Below, one piece after another: positions 1 through 7,920 of a stretch of DNA of 64,000 nucleotides (the stretch's first letter is position 1; every line of letters starts with the position of its first letter). The stretch spans positions 248,001 to 312,000 of the forward strand of contig OZ220679.1 of the NCBI GenBank assembly GCA_965116355.1, in the 5' to 3' direction. Source of the stretch: UBA1127 sp965116355 (GTDB lineage Bacteria > Chloroflexota > Dehalococcoidia > Lucifugimonadales > UBA1127). The notes under the pieces are model-generated. The model was not told the origin of the DNA. It was given only the letters and a program-made list of their open reading frames with translations, and did no database searches. The translations under genes were made by a program, and so were the position numbers.

Positions 1-611
1 CGCTGACGGCCAGCGACGGCGAGCGCGGGCTCGGCATGGCCCGCGAGCACAAGCCGGACCTGGTGATCCTCGACATCATGCTGCCGCAGATCGACGGCCT
101 GGAGGTGTGCCGCATCCTGCGCCGGGAGAACGACACGCCCATCATCATGCTGACGGCCAAGGGCGAGGAGGTCGACCGGGTGGTGGGCCTCGAAATCGGG
201 GCGGACGACTACGTCACCAAGCCGTTCAGCATGCGGGAGCTGCTGGCGCGGCTCCGCTCGGTGCTGCGACGGGCGCGGAGCGCCGGCATGGGCGACGCGT
301 CGGCCTCGCAGGAAGTGCTGACCTCAGGCGACCTCGTCGTGGACCTGGCGAGCCACATCGTCACCCTCGCGGGCGAGCAGATCGACATGAAACCCCGGGA
401 GTTCGACCTGCTGGCGCTGCTAGTCGCCAACAGGGGGCGCGCCTTCACGCGCGACCAGATCCTCGAACGCCTGTGGGGGCAGGACTACATCGGCGACACC
501 CGCACGGTGGACGTCCACATCAGGTGGATCCGTCAGAAGATAGAAGAGGGGCCCGGGAGTCCGAACCGCATCGTCACCATCAGGGGAGTAGGGTACCGGT
601 TTCAGGGATGA
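1..611 (+). CDS. OmpR/PhoB-family response regulator (5' end outside window)
   Basis: Winged-helix response regulator, truncated on the left: the reading frame is open to the window edge (first complete codon at base 3), so the N-terminal residues are missing. The receiver domain shows the phospho-acceptor Asp in LVILDIMLP, the switch Thr in MLTAK and the conserved Lys in VTKPF. A linker leads to a C-terminal winged helix ending RTVDVHIRWIRQKIEE...RGVGYRF, typical of PhoB/RegX3. It overlaps the histidine kinase start by 4 bases (ATGA), so the two are translationally coupled. The pst genes downstream and an 11-bp-phased operator candidate suggest a PhoB/RegX3-like phosphate regulator. The phosphate role is inferred from context. 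Confidence 0.93.
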   Translation, partial: LTASDGERGLGMAREHKPDLVILDIMLPQIDGLEVCRILRRENDTPIIMLTAKGEEVDRVVGLEIGADDYVTKPFSMRELLARLRSVLRRARSAGMGDASASQEVLTSGDLVVDLASHIVTLAGEQIDMKPREFDLLALLVANRGRAFTRDQILERLWGQDYIGDTRTVDVHIRWIRQKIEEGPGSPNRIVTIRGVGYRFQG

Positions 612-2002
612 AGCTGCCGCGTGGGTTCCACTGGCGCGTGGTCCTGGTGTTCGCGGCCCTGACCGCCCTCACCATAGTTGGAGGCGCCCTCAGCCTCCTG
701 GGTTTCATGTCCGACGCCTCCTCCGGCGTACAGGACCGCATCGTCCTCACCCTGCTCGTCGTGGGCGCGGTGACCGTCGTTCTCGTGCTGCTCATGGCGA
801 CTGTGTTGGCCTTGATGCGGCGACGGGCGCTGGGCCGCGTGACGAACTCCGCCCGGCGCATCGCCCAGGGCGAACTCGACCACCGGGCCGTAGTCTCGTC
901 CTCCAGCGAGACCAGCGACCTCGCGTTCGCAGTCAACCGCATGGCGAGCTCGTTGCGCGACATCATCCGCGACCTGGCGGGCGAGCGCGACAAGATCGGC
1001 GCCGTGCTGGACACGATGGGCGACGGCGTGATGCTGGTGGGCGCACAGGGCCGCATCGAGCTGGTGAACCGGTCGGCCGTCCTCATGCTGAACCTGCGAC
1101 AGGAGGACATAGGATTCCGCGAGTACGGAGAAGTGGTGCGGGACCCGGACCTGCGCGAGCTTGTGACGCGGTGCCAGCGCTCCGGCATCAGGCAATCGGC
1201 GGAGGTGGACCTGAACCAGGCGGGGCACCTGATCCCCGTCAACATCGTCGCGTCGCCGCTGCCCGGCAGCGAGCCGCCCGAGGTGCTGCTTACCATCCAG
1301 GACCTCCGCAGCGTGCGGCAATTGGAGTCCACGCGGCGGGAGTTCGTGAGCAACGTGTCCCACGAGCTCCGCAGCCCCCTCGCGTCGGTGCGGCTGATGA
1401 CGGAAACGCTGGAGGACGGGGCCATCGCCAACGAGGCGGTCGCGCGGGACTTTCTCGGACGGATGCGGCGCGAGGTCGACCGGATGAACGCGCTCGTCGG
1501 CGACCTGCTCGAGCTGTCGCGGATCGAGAGCGGGCAGGAGCCGGAGCCGCGGTCGCCGATGCAGCTGGCGCCGGCGATAGAGGAGGCCGTGTCGCGGTTC
1601 CGGGCGCGGGCGGCGCAGAAGGGCGTTCGCCTGCAGCACGACGCGCCCCAACACCTGCCGCCAATCCGCGGCGACGAGGGCCGCATCGGGCAGGTGCTCA
1701 CCAATCTCCTGGACAACGCGCTCAAGTGGACCGAGCCGGGGGGCAGCATCCGCTTGTGGGCGGAGGAGCAGGGCGAGGCCGTCCGCGTCAGCGTGCAGGA
1801 CACGGGCGTGGGCATCGCGCCGGAGGAACTGCCCCACGTCTTCGAGCGGTTCTACAAGGTGGACCGCGCGCGGCGCGAGGGCGGCACGGGGCTGGGGCTG
1901 TCGATCGTCAAGCACATCGTGCAGGTGCACGGCGGCGAGGTGTCGGCGGCGAGCCGTCCGGGGCAGGGGAGCACGTTCTCCTTCACGGTGCCGACGGCCT
2001 AA
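608..2002 (+). CDS. Sensor histidine kinase, PhoR/SenX3-like
   Basis: 464-aa membrane histidine kinase. The start at ATG 608 overlaps the regulator stop; the open frame further upstream is antiparallel noise. Two hydrophobic segments (about residues 9-32 and 42-66) with almost no periplasmic loop are followed by a HAMP-like linker, a PAS-like region (about 125-235), a HisKA domain with phospho-accepting His252 in SHELRSP, and a HATPase_c domain with N-box NLLDNALKW and G-boxes DTGVGI and GTGLGLSIV. The lack of an extracellular sensor domain is typical of PhoR/SenX3, which read phosphate status through the Pst transporter. A terminator follows directly, so the pair ends as its own transcription unit. 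Confidence 0.93.
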   Translation: MKLPRGFHWRVVLVFAALTALTIVGGALSLLGFMSDASSGVQDRIVLTLLVVGAVTVVLVLLMATVLALMRRRALGRVTNSARRIAQGELDHRAVVSSSSETSDLAFAVNRMASSLRDIIRDLAGERDKIGAVLDTMGDGVMLVGAQGRIELVNRSAVLMLNLRQEDIGFREYGEVVRDPDLRELVTRCQRSGIRQSAEVDLNQAGHLIPVNIVASPLPGSEPPEVLLTIQDLRSVRQLESTRREFVSNVSHELRSPLASVRLMTETLEDGAIANEAVARDFLGRMRREVDRMNALVGDLLELSRIESGQEPEPRSPMQLAPAIEEAVSRFRARAAQKGVRLQHDAPQHLPPIRGDEGRIGQVLTNLLDNALKWTEPGGSIRLWAEEQGEAVRVSVQDTGVGIAPEELPHVFERFYKVDRARREGGTGLGLSIVKHIVQVHGGEVSAASRPGQGSTFSFTVPTA

Positions 2003-2025
2003 GGCAAGCCCGGAAGCAACCACGG

Positions 2026-2058
2026 AGGCCCGCCAATTCGGCGGGCCTCTTCTCTTTG
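2026..2058 (+). terminator. Rho-independent terminator after the histidine kinase
   Basis: Perfect 9-bp stem (AGGCCCGCC / GGCGGGCCT) with a 5-nt AATTC loop, then TCTTCTCTTTG. It separates the regulator-kinase unit from pstS. Confidence 0.85.
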
Positions 2059-2088
2059 TTGACGTGCAGCGCGGAACGTCCATGGGCT

Positions 2089-2128
2089 GTTAACCAAGCC
2101 TTAATCCGACCATCGACGGGAATTAACC
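2089..2128 (+). promoter_or_regulatory. Candidate Pho box (11-bp-phased direct repeats) upstream of pstS
   Basis: TTAACC at 2090, TTAATC at 2101, a degenerate ATCGAC at 2112 and TTAACC at 2123 lie exactly 11 bp apart. PhoB/PhoP-type regulators bind 11-bp direct repeats. A -10-like TAGGTATG begins 15 bp after the last unit. Binding by the adjacent regulator is inferred. Confidence 0.6.
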
Positions 2129-2177
2129 CAAGGCCGGTACGGTAGGTATGTAATCAGTTGTGAAAGGAGAGGCATCT

Positions 2178-3197
2178 ATGTGTAAGGGCTCCAGGGGAAG
2201 GAACCTCGGCTGGGTTGGCATGATAGCCGCCCTCGTCCTGTCGATAGGGCTCGTGGCCTGCGGCGGCTCGGGGGACGGGGCCGACGGGGCCACCGGCACC
2301 ACGGCCACCAGCACCACGGCCACCAGCGCCTCGGCCACCAGCGCCTCGGGGAACGGGGCCGACGAGCTCAAAGGCGCCATCGAGATCGACGGCTCCAGCA
2401 CGGTGCAACCCATTACGGCTGCCGTGGCGGAGGAGTTCAAGAAACTGCACAATGGTGTAAACCCGAATGTGGCCACGTCCGGCACGGGCGGAGGTTTCAA
2501 GCGGTTTACCATCGGCGAAACGGCCATCTCCAACGCATCCCGGCCGATCAAGGACGCGGAGGCGGCGGATGCGGCTGCGAATGGTGTCGAGTTCGTCGAG
2601 CTGCTGGTTGCGGTCGACGGCCTTTCCGTGGTGGTGCACCCGGACAACGACTTCGCGACCTGCCTCACGGTGGACGAACTCAAGGCCATGTGGGAGCCCG
2701 GCTCTGAAATCAACAACTGGAACCAAGTCCGCCCGGAATTTCCCGACCGCAAGCTGGAGCTCTACGGCCCGGACACGGACTCCGGCACCTTCGACTACTT
2801 CACCGAGGAGATAGTGGGAGAGACCCAAGCGAGCCGGGACGACTACAGCCCCAGCGCCAACGACAACTTTCTGGTGCAGGGCGTCAGCGGCGACCGAAAC
2901 TCGCTGGGGTACTTCGGGTACGCCTTCTACCTGGAGAACAGTGCCGCGCTGAATGTTGTGGCCATCGACAATGGGGACGGCTGCGTCGAACCGACCCCGG
3001 AGACGATCAAGGGCGGCGAGTACGAGCCCCTTTCCCGGCCGCTGTTCATCTACGTGAACAAGGCGAAACTCCAGCGGCCGGAGGTCCGGGCGTTCGTTGA
3101 GTTCTATCTGGACAGCGCCGCGGAGCTTGCCGCGGAGGTTGGCTACGTGGCTCTGACGGACGCCGAGTACGACGAAGCAAGGAACAAGATCTCGTAG
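2178..3197 (+). CDS. pstS: Phosphate ABC transporter substrate-binding lipoprotein PstS
   Basis: 339-aa lipoprotein that captures phosphate for the PstCAB transporter. The signal peptide ends in a lipobox (IGLVAC, Cys28). A low-complexity Thr/Ser/Ala linker (about 35-58), encoded by short tandem DNA repeats, tethers the domain. PstS signatures are present: DGSSTVQPIT near residue 72, SGTGGGFKRF and GPDTDSGTFDYF, which contribute phosphate-binding Ser/Thr/Gly/Asp residues. ATG 2178 is chosen because AAAGGAGAG lies 7 nt upstream; an in-frame GTG at 2160 would place the ribosome site inside the gene. A candidate Pho box precedes it, and a 12-bp hairpin separates it from pstC. Confidence 0.95.
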   Translation: MCKGSRGRNLGWVGMIAALVLSIGLVACGGSGDGADGATGTTATSTTATSASATSASGNGADELKGAIEIDGSSTVQPITAAVAEEFKKLHNGVNPNVATSGTGGGFKRFTIGETAISNASRPIKDAEAADAAANGVEFVELLVAVDGLSVVVHPDNDFATCLTVDELKAMWEPGSEINNWNQVRPEFPDRKLELYGPDTDSGTFDYFTEEIVGETQASRDDYSPSANDNFLVQGVSGDRNSLGYFGYAFYLENSAALNVVAIDNGDGCVEPTPETIKGGEYEPLSRPLFIYVNKAKLQRPEVRAFVEFYLDSAAELAAEVGYVALTDAEYDEARNKIS

Positions 3198-3206
3198 CAT
3201 CAAGCC

Positions 3207-3243
3207 GGAGGGCGGCGCCCTCACCATGGATGCGCCGCCCTCC
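3207..3243 (+). promoter_or_regulatory. Intra-operon hairpin between pstS and pstC
   Basis: Perfect 12-bp inverted repeat (GGAGGGCGGCGC / GCGCCGCCCTCC) with a 13-nt loop and no T tract. In pst operons such structures commonly protect or partly terminate the message so that the binding protein exceeds the permease. That role is inferred here. Confidence 0.6.
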
Positions 3244-3296
3244 AGGACACCGGGAGGCAGCACACAGTTGATTCACCCAGCGGCGGCCCAGGCACG

Positions 3297-4217
3297 ATGA
3301 CCCTGCACGCATCGGACAGCGCCTACGCCTACAGGGCCAGGCGGAGAGCGATCGAAGGGCAGGTGATGAAGTCCATCTTCTTCATCTGCGCGGCCGTTTC
3401 CATTCTGACCACCGTCGGCATCCTGTACAGCCTGGCCAGCCAGGCGTGGGGGTTCTTCCAGGAGGTCGGCGTGATCGATTTCCTGACGGGGTTTCGCTGG
3501 TCGCCAATCCTCAAGCCTACGGAATACGGTGTGCTGCCGCTGGTATCAGGCACCGTGCTGGTCGCCATCCTGGGCGCAATCGTGGCTGTGCCGGTCGGGC
3601 TGGGGACGGCCATCTACCTCGCGGAGTACGCGCCGGACAAGGCGCGGCGTGTGCTGAAGCCGTTCCTGGAAATCCTTGCGGGCATCCCCACGGTCGTATA
3701 CGGGTACTTCGCCTACAGCCTGGTTACTCCGGTGCTGCAGACCTTCCTGCCGGACATGCAGGGTTGGAACGCCCTCAGCGCCGGGCTGGTGATGGGCCTG
3801 ATGATCATCCCCATGGTCTCCTCACTGAGCGAGGACGCGATGGTGGCCGTGCCGCGCTCGCTGCGTGAAGGCGCGTTCGCGCTGGGGGCAACCCGGATCG
3901 AGGTTGCGCTCAAGATCGTCGTGCCGGCGGCGCTCTCGGGCATCGTCGCGGCCTTCATCCTCGCGCTGTCGCGCGCCATCGGCGAGACAATGCTGGTGAC
4001 CATCGCGGCGGGAGCCAAACCCAACCTGACGTTCAACCCGGTCGAGCAGATCCAGACCATGACGGCGTACATCGTACAGGTGAGCCAGGGTGAAGCCGCC
4101 CATGGGTCGGTCGCCTACAACACGCTCTTCGCGGTCGGCCTGCTGCTCTTCTTCATGACGCTCGCCATGAACCTTGCGGGGCACTTCATTGTTCGCCGCT
4201 GGCAGGAGCGATACTAG
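3297..4217 (+). CDS. pstC: Phosphate ABC transporter permease PstC
   Basis: 306-aa inner-membrane permease with about six transmembrane helices and a short cytoplasmic N-terminus. The ABC-permease coupling motif is visible as EGAFALGATRIEVALKIVVP (about residues 190-210), followed by RAIGETM. The region around GIPTVVYGYFAYSLVTP is typical of PstC. Start ATG 3297 has only a weak ribosome site; ATG 3366 is an alternative but would remove the usual N-terminal extension. Its stop overlaps the pstA start by one base. Confidence 0.93.
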   Translation: MTLHASDSAYAYRARRRAIEGQVMKSIFFICAAVSILTTVGILYSLASQAWGFFQEVGVIDFLTGFRWSPILKPTEYGVLPLVSGTVLVAILGAIVAVPVGLGTAIYLAEYAPDKARRVLKPFLEILAGIPTVVYGYFAYSLVTPVLQTFLPDMQGWNALSAGLVMGLMIIPMVSSLSEDAMVAVPRSLREGAFALGATRIEVALKIVVPAALSGIVAAFILALSRAIGETMLVTIAAGAKPNLTFNPVEQIQTMTAYIVQVSQGEAAHGSVAYNTLFAVGLLLFFMTLAMNLAGHFIVRRWQERY

Positions 4218-5101
4218 TGGACGCACCGAAGGCCAGATTCAACCCGCGCCCAGAGATGCGGAGGCTCATCGGCGGCCTCTTCCTGGCCATATTCGTCCTG
4301 TGCGTATTGGTGGGCGTGGTGGGCCTCCTTACCCTGCTGGCGCAGGTGCTCATCGAGGGCATCCCATCCCTCAATTGGAGCTTCCTGACGAACAAGTCGA
4401 CATCGCGGTTCCCCGAGCAGTCCGGCATCCTGTCGGCGATGGTCGGCACGGCGTGGGTCATGTTCTGGACGGCGCTGTTTACCGTCCCGATTGGCGTGGG
4501 CGCCGCCGTGTACCTGGAGGAATATGCGCCGAAGAACAAGCTGACGAACTTCATCGAGATCAACATCGCCAACCTGGCCGGGGTGCCCTCGATCGTGTAC
4601 GGGCTGTTGGGCCTCGCGGTGTTTGTGAACTCGGTGGCGCTCGGACGCAGCATCCTGGCGGCGGGCCTTACCCTGTCGCTGCTGGTGCTCCCGATCGTCA
4701 TTCTGGCGTCACGCGAGGCGATCCGTTCGGTGCCGGGGTCCCATCGCGAGGCGGCTTACGCGCTCGGCGCTACGAAGTGGGAGGTCGTCCGGAGCGTCGT
4801 GCTGCCGTCCGCGGTGCCGGGCATCGCAACGGGGGTCATCCTCGCGCTGTCGCGGGCCATAGGCGAGGCGGCTCCCATAGTCGTCATTGCCGCGGTCGTA
4901 TTCATAACGTTTGTTCCCTTGACGCCGCTGGACCGATTCACCGTGCTGCCCGTGCAGATCTACAACTGGATTACGCTACCCCAACCGGAGTTTCAATCAC
5001 TCGCGGCGGCGGGAATCATCGTGCTGCTGGTCATGCTCCTCTCCATGAACTCGCTGGCGGTGTACATCCGCAACCGCTTCCAGAAGCGGTCCGAGGAGTA
5101 G
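4217..5101 (+). CDS. pstA: Phosphate ABC transporter permease PstA
   Basis: 294-aa permease partner of PstC, starting at GTG 4217 within the pstC stop (TAGTG). Six predicted membrane segments; hallmark sequences are LEEYAPKNKLTNFIEINIAN, GVPSIVYGLLGL and the coupling loop REAAYALGATKWEVVRSVVLP, then SRAIGEAAP. In most genomes pstB and phoU follow directly. Here a terminator and repeat-filled spacer follow instead, so the ATPase must be encoded elsewhere if the transporter works. Confidence 0.94.
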   Translation: MDAPKARFNPRPEMRRLIGGLFLAIFVLCVLVGVVGLLTLLAQVLIEGIPSLNWSFLTNKSTSRFPEQSGILSAMVGTAWVMFWTALFTVPIGVGAAVYLEEYAPKNKLTNFIEINIANLAGVPSIVYGLLGLAVFVNSVALGRSILAAGLTLSLLVLPIVILASREAIRSVPGSHREAAYALGATKWEVVRSVVLPSAVPGIATGVILALSRAIGEAAPIVVIAAVVFITFVPLTPLDRFTVLPVQIYNWITLPQPEFQSLAAAGIIVLLVMLLSMNSLAVYIRNRFQKRSEE

Positions 5102-5136
5102 ACGAGCCACACTCGCACAGACACCCCTCCTCTCGA

Positions 5137-5171
5137 CAGGCCCCGGCCGCCCCCCGGGGCCTGTTTCTTTT
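5137..5171 (+). terminator. Rho-independent terminator after pstA
   Basis: 10-bp GC stem (CAGGCCCCGG / CCGGGGCCTG) with a 7-nt loop followed by TTTCTTTT. It closes the pst unit without pstB. Confidence 0.8.
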
Positions 5172-5275
5172 GAGCTCGCGGTTCCTTGACGCTACCAAGG
5201 GGCTTTTCCATACTGGAATCAAAAGTGATCCGGGGGAGAGCGCCCCCATTCGACGTTCCCGTGAGCAGGCTTTTC

Positions 5276-5426
5276 TGGATTCCCGCTTTCGCGGGAATGA
5301 CGGTGGAAGAGAGGAGGGGGTTGGCAAACGTCGGGGTTCCTGCCTGCGCAGGAACGACGGGAGCGCCCCCTTCGACAGAGCTCAGGACAGGCTTCGTCAA
5401 GCTCAGGACGGGGTCAGGGCGAACGG
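5276..5426. repeat. Composite of interspersed repeat families B and A
   Basis: This fills most of the 362-bp gap between pstA and the next gene. Palindromic family B units lie at 5276-5303 (TTCCCGCTTTCGCGGGAA core) and 5330-5360 (GTTCCTGCCTGCGCAGGAAC core, followed by GACGG). A rearranged family A unit (5368-5426) contains two CTCAGGAC copies before the GGGCGAACGG end. I see no gene in the gap. Confidence 0.85.
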
Positions 5427-5463
5427 GAGCGGGGATGCAAAGCGGTACGAGGAGGAGGGGGGC

Positions 5464-7746
5464 ATGACGACGACGGCGCCCACGCCGAGGGTCATCGGCA
5501 CGCGGACGCCCAAGGTGGAGGGCGTCGACAAGGTGACGGGCCGGGCGCAGTTCGGCGCGGACGTGCAGCTGCCCGGGCTGCTGGTGGGCCGCATTCTGCC
5601 GAGCCCCCACGCCCACGCGCGCATCGTGCGCATCGACACGTCGGCGGCGGAGGCGCTGCCGGGCGTGCTGGCCGTCGTGACGGGCGCCGACTTCCCGCTG
5701 GCGCGGCCGGGGACGCAGACGCCCTTCGGCACGGCGACGGAGCGCAGCTACTTCGTGGGGCAGGAGGTCATCGCGCGGGACAAGGTCGTCTACCACGGGC
5801 AGACCGTCGCCGCCGTCGCGGCGCGGACGGCCGAGGCGGCCGAGCGGGCGCTCGAGCTCATCGACGTGGAGTACGAGCCGCTGCCGCCGGTCTTCGACGC
5901 CGTCGAGGCGATGCAGCCCGGCGCGCCCGTCCTGCTCAACGACCTGTTCACCAAGTCGCCGGAGGGCGTCTCGACGGAGCCGAGCAACGTGGCCGAGCAG
6001 GCCGTGTACGAGCGCGGCGACATAACGGCGGGGTTCGCGGAGGCGGACGTCGTCGTGGAGCGCGAGTACCGAACGCAGGTGGTGCACCAGGGCTACATCG
6101 AGCCGAACGTCGACTCGGCGTACGTGGACCGGCAGGGCAACGTGACGGTGTGGGCCAACACGCAGGGCATCTTCGGGCAGCGGCGCGACATCGCGATGAT
6201 CGCCGGGGTGCCACAGAGCCGCATCAAGGTCATCCCGACGGAGGTCGGCGGCGGCTTCGGCGGCAAGACCAACGTGCGCTGCAGCGCGATCGCCGTCGCG
6301 CTCTCGCGGAAGGCGGGCGAGCCGGTGCGCGTGGGCCTGAGCCGCGAGGAGGTGCTGCGTACGGCGGGGCCGGGCAACGCCATCACCTGCCGCGTCAAGC
6401 TCGGCGCGAAGGCCGACGGCACGCTGACGGCCATCGACGGCAGCTTTGTGTACGACGCCGGCGGATACCCCGGCGCGCCGATGCGGCTCTCCATCCGCCG
6501 AGTCTTCTCGCACTACCGCTGCGCCAACTTCCGCGTCGAGGGCTTTGACGTGGTGACCAACCACCCGCACGTCCACGCCTATCGCGCGCCCGGCGGCACG
6601 CCCGTCGCCTTCGCGCTGGAGTCGACGGTCGACGAGATGGCGGAGGCGCTGGGCATGGACCCGCTGGAGGTGCGGCGCATCAACGTGTCCCGCGCCGGCG
6701 ACCCCATGCCGGACGACGTTCCCCTCTCCTCCGTGAGCCTTGACCGGGTGCTGGACGCCATTGCCGCGCACCCGTGCTGGACGACGCCGCTGGAGGGCGA
6801 GAACCGCGGGCGCGGGCTGGCGCTCGGCATGTGGACGGTGCCCGGCGGCACGGCAAGCTCGCACATCACGCTCGCGGGTGACGGCTCGGTCGCGCTGGTG
6901 CTCGGCACGGTGGACCTGTCGTCGACGCGCACGAGCCTCGCAATGGTGGCGGCGGAGACGCTGGGCATCGACATGCGCGACGTGCGGGTGCGGGTGGGCG
7001 ACACGGACGTCGTCGGGTACTCGGACTCCAGCTCCGGCGACATGGTGACGTACGTGGCCAGCCGCGCCGTGCGGGAGGCGGGGCTGGACCTGCTGGGCAA
7101 GATGAAGGCGACCGCGGCGGCGCACTTCGGCGTGGCCGTCGCCGACGTGGACTACGGGGACAAGCTCTTCTACGTGCGCGGCGCGGGCGAGATGGCCATC
7201 GGCTGGGCGGACGTTGCCCAGAAGGCCTACGGGCCGAGCGGGGCGCTGGTTGGGTACGGCAGCGTCAACACGCCCTCGATGAACCTGGGCATCCTGGCGC
7301 CCAACGCCGCGGCGCACGTCGTCGACGTGGAGGTGGACCCGGAGACGGGGAAGGTGGAGTTGCTGCGGTACACGGCCTTCCAGGACGTTGGCCTGAGCAT
7401 CAACCCGGACCAGGTGGAGGGGCAGGTGCAGGGCGGCGTCGCGCAAGGCATCGGCTGGGCGCTGCACGAGGAGTACGACTTCGACGACAAGGGCGTGCTG
7501 CGGAACGCGACGCTGCTGGACTACCGGCTGCCGACGTCGCTGGACGTGCCGCCCATCGAGACCGTCGTGCTGGAGGAGCCGTCGCCCGAGCACCCGCTGG
7601 GCGTCCGCGCGGCGGGGCAGGTGCCCATCGTGCCGCCCGTCGGCGCGATCGCCAACGCCATCCGCAACGCGACGGGCGCGCGCATCCGCACGCTGCCGAT
7701 GAAGCCGGAGACGGTGTGGCGCGCGCTGAGGGAGGGGGCGGGGTAG
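5464..7746 (+). CDS. Xanthine dehydrogenase-family molybdopterin-binding large subunit, lone, altered active-site motif
   Basis: 760-aa molybdenum hydroxylase large subunit (xanthine dehydrogenase/CO dehydrogenase/aldehyde oxidase superfamily). The N-terminal a/b hammerhead domain includes TGRAQFGADVQLPG; the molybdopterin domain has GGGFGGK at 262-268, YRAPGGTP and GQVQGGVAQGIGWAL. Oddity: the C-terminal motif usually reading G-[IV]-G-E-P, with the catalytic Glu, reads AAGQVPIVPP, placing Gln719 at that position. The FAD and 2Fe-2S subunits normally encoded beside it are absent. ATG 5464 follows AGGAGGAGG. The substrate cannot be read from sequence. It could be a divergent hydroxylase or a catalytically impaired relative. 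Confidence 0.88.
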   Translation: MTTTAPTPRVIGTRTPKVEGVDKVTGRAQFGADVQLPGLLVGRILPSPHAHARIVRIDTSAAEALPGVLAVVTGADFPLARPGTQTPFGTATERSYFVGQEVIARDKVVYHGQTVAAVAARTAEAAERALELIDVEYEPLPPVFDAVEAMQPGAPVLLNDLFTKSPEGVSTEPSNVAEQAVYERGDITAGFAEADVVVEREYRTQVVHQGYIEPNVDSAYVDRQGNVTVWANTQGIFGQRRDIAMIAGVPQSRIKVIPTEVGGGFGGKTNVRCSAIAVALSRKAGEPVRVGLSREEVLRTAGPGNAITCRVKLGAKADGTLTAIDGSFVYDAGGYPGAPMRLSIRRVFSHYRCANFRVEGFDVVTNHPHVHAYRAPGGTPVAFALESTVDEMAEALGMDPLEVRRINVSRAGDPMPDDVPLSSVSLDRVLDAIAAHPCWTTPLEGENRGRGLALGMWTVPGGTASSHITLAGDGSVALVLGTVDLSSTRTSLAMVAAETLGIDMRDVRVRVGDTDVVGYSDSSSGDMVTYVASRAVREAGLDLLGKMKATAAAHFGVAVADVDYGDKLFYVRGAGEMAIGWADVAQKAYGPSGALVGYGSVNTPSMNLGILAPNAAAHVVDVEVDPETGKVELLRYTAFQDVGLSINPDQVEGQVQGGVAQGIGWALHEEYDFDDKGVLRNATLLDYRLPTSLDVPPIETVVLEEPSPEHPLGVRAAGQVPIVPPVGAIANAIRNATGARIRTLPMKPETVWRALREGAG

Positions 7747-7747
7747 G

Positions 7748-7920
7748 CCTTCGACAGGCTTAGGGCGAACGGAGGGAGACACGCCGCTCCGTTTGTCGGG
7801 GTTCCCCTGCCTTCGCAGGGGCAGGCTCTGCCTCCGCAGGAACGACGGTGGGGCCGACCCCATCCCAACCCCGTATCGAGTACGGGGCAGGCTCTTCCCC
7901 AGAGGGGGAAGGGGTCTTGG
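7748..7920. repeat. Repeat-filled gap: families A, B and C in series
   Basis: Family A copy at 7748-7772, a doubled family B palindrome at about 7796-7845, and a family C unit at 7858-7920 (CCCATCCCAACC ... GGGGGAAGGGGTCTTGG). The last base abuts the stop of the convergent gene. No coding capacity is seen. Confidence 0.8.

Noticed and set aside
2281..2350. Tandem GCCACCAGCACC-like repeats in pstS as a possible mobile repeat
   Set aside because: They encode the Thr/Ala-rich lipoprotein linker, a common low-complexity feature.
5276..5426. Possible CRISPR array from repeated palindromes
   Set aside because: Units are of different families, unevenly spaced, without constant-length spacers or cas genes.
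4993..7863. Very long open frame (about 956 codons) antisense to the molybdenum hydroxylase
   Set aside because: High GC keeps antisense frames open. The translation is Arg/His/Val-rich with no domain, and the sense strand is a clear enzyme.
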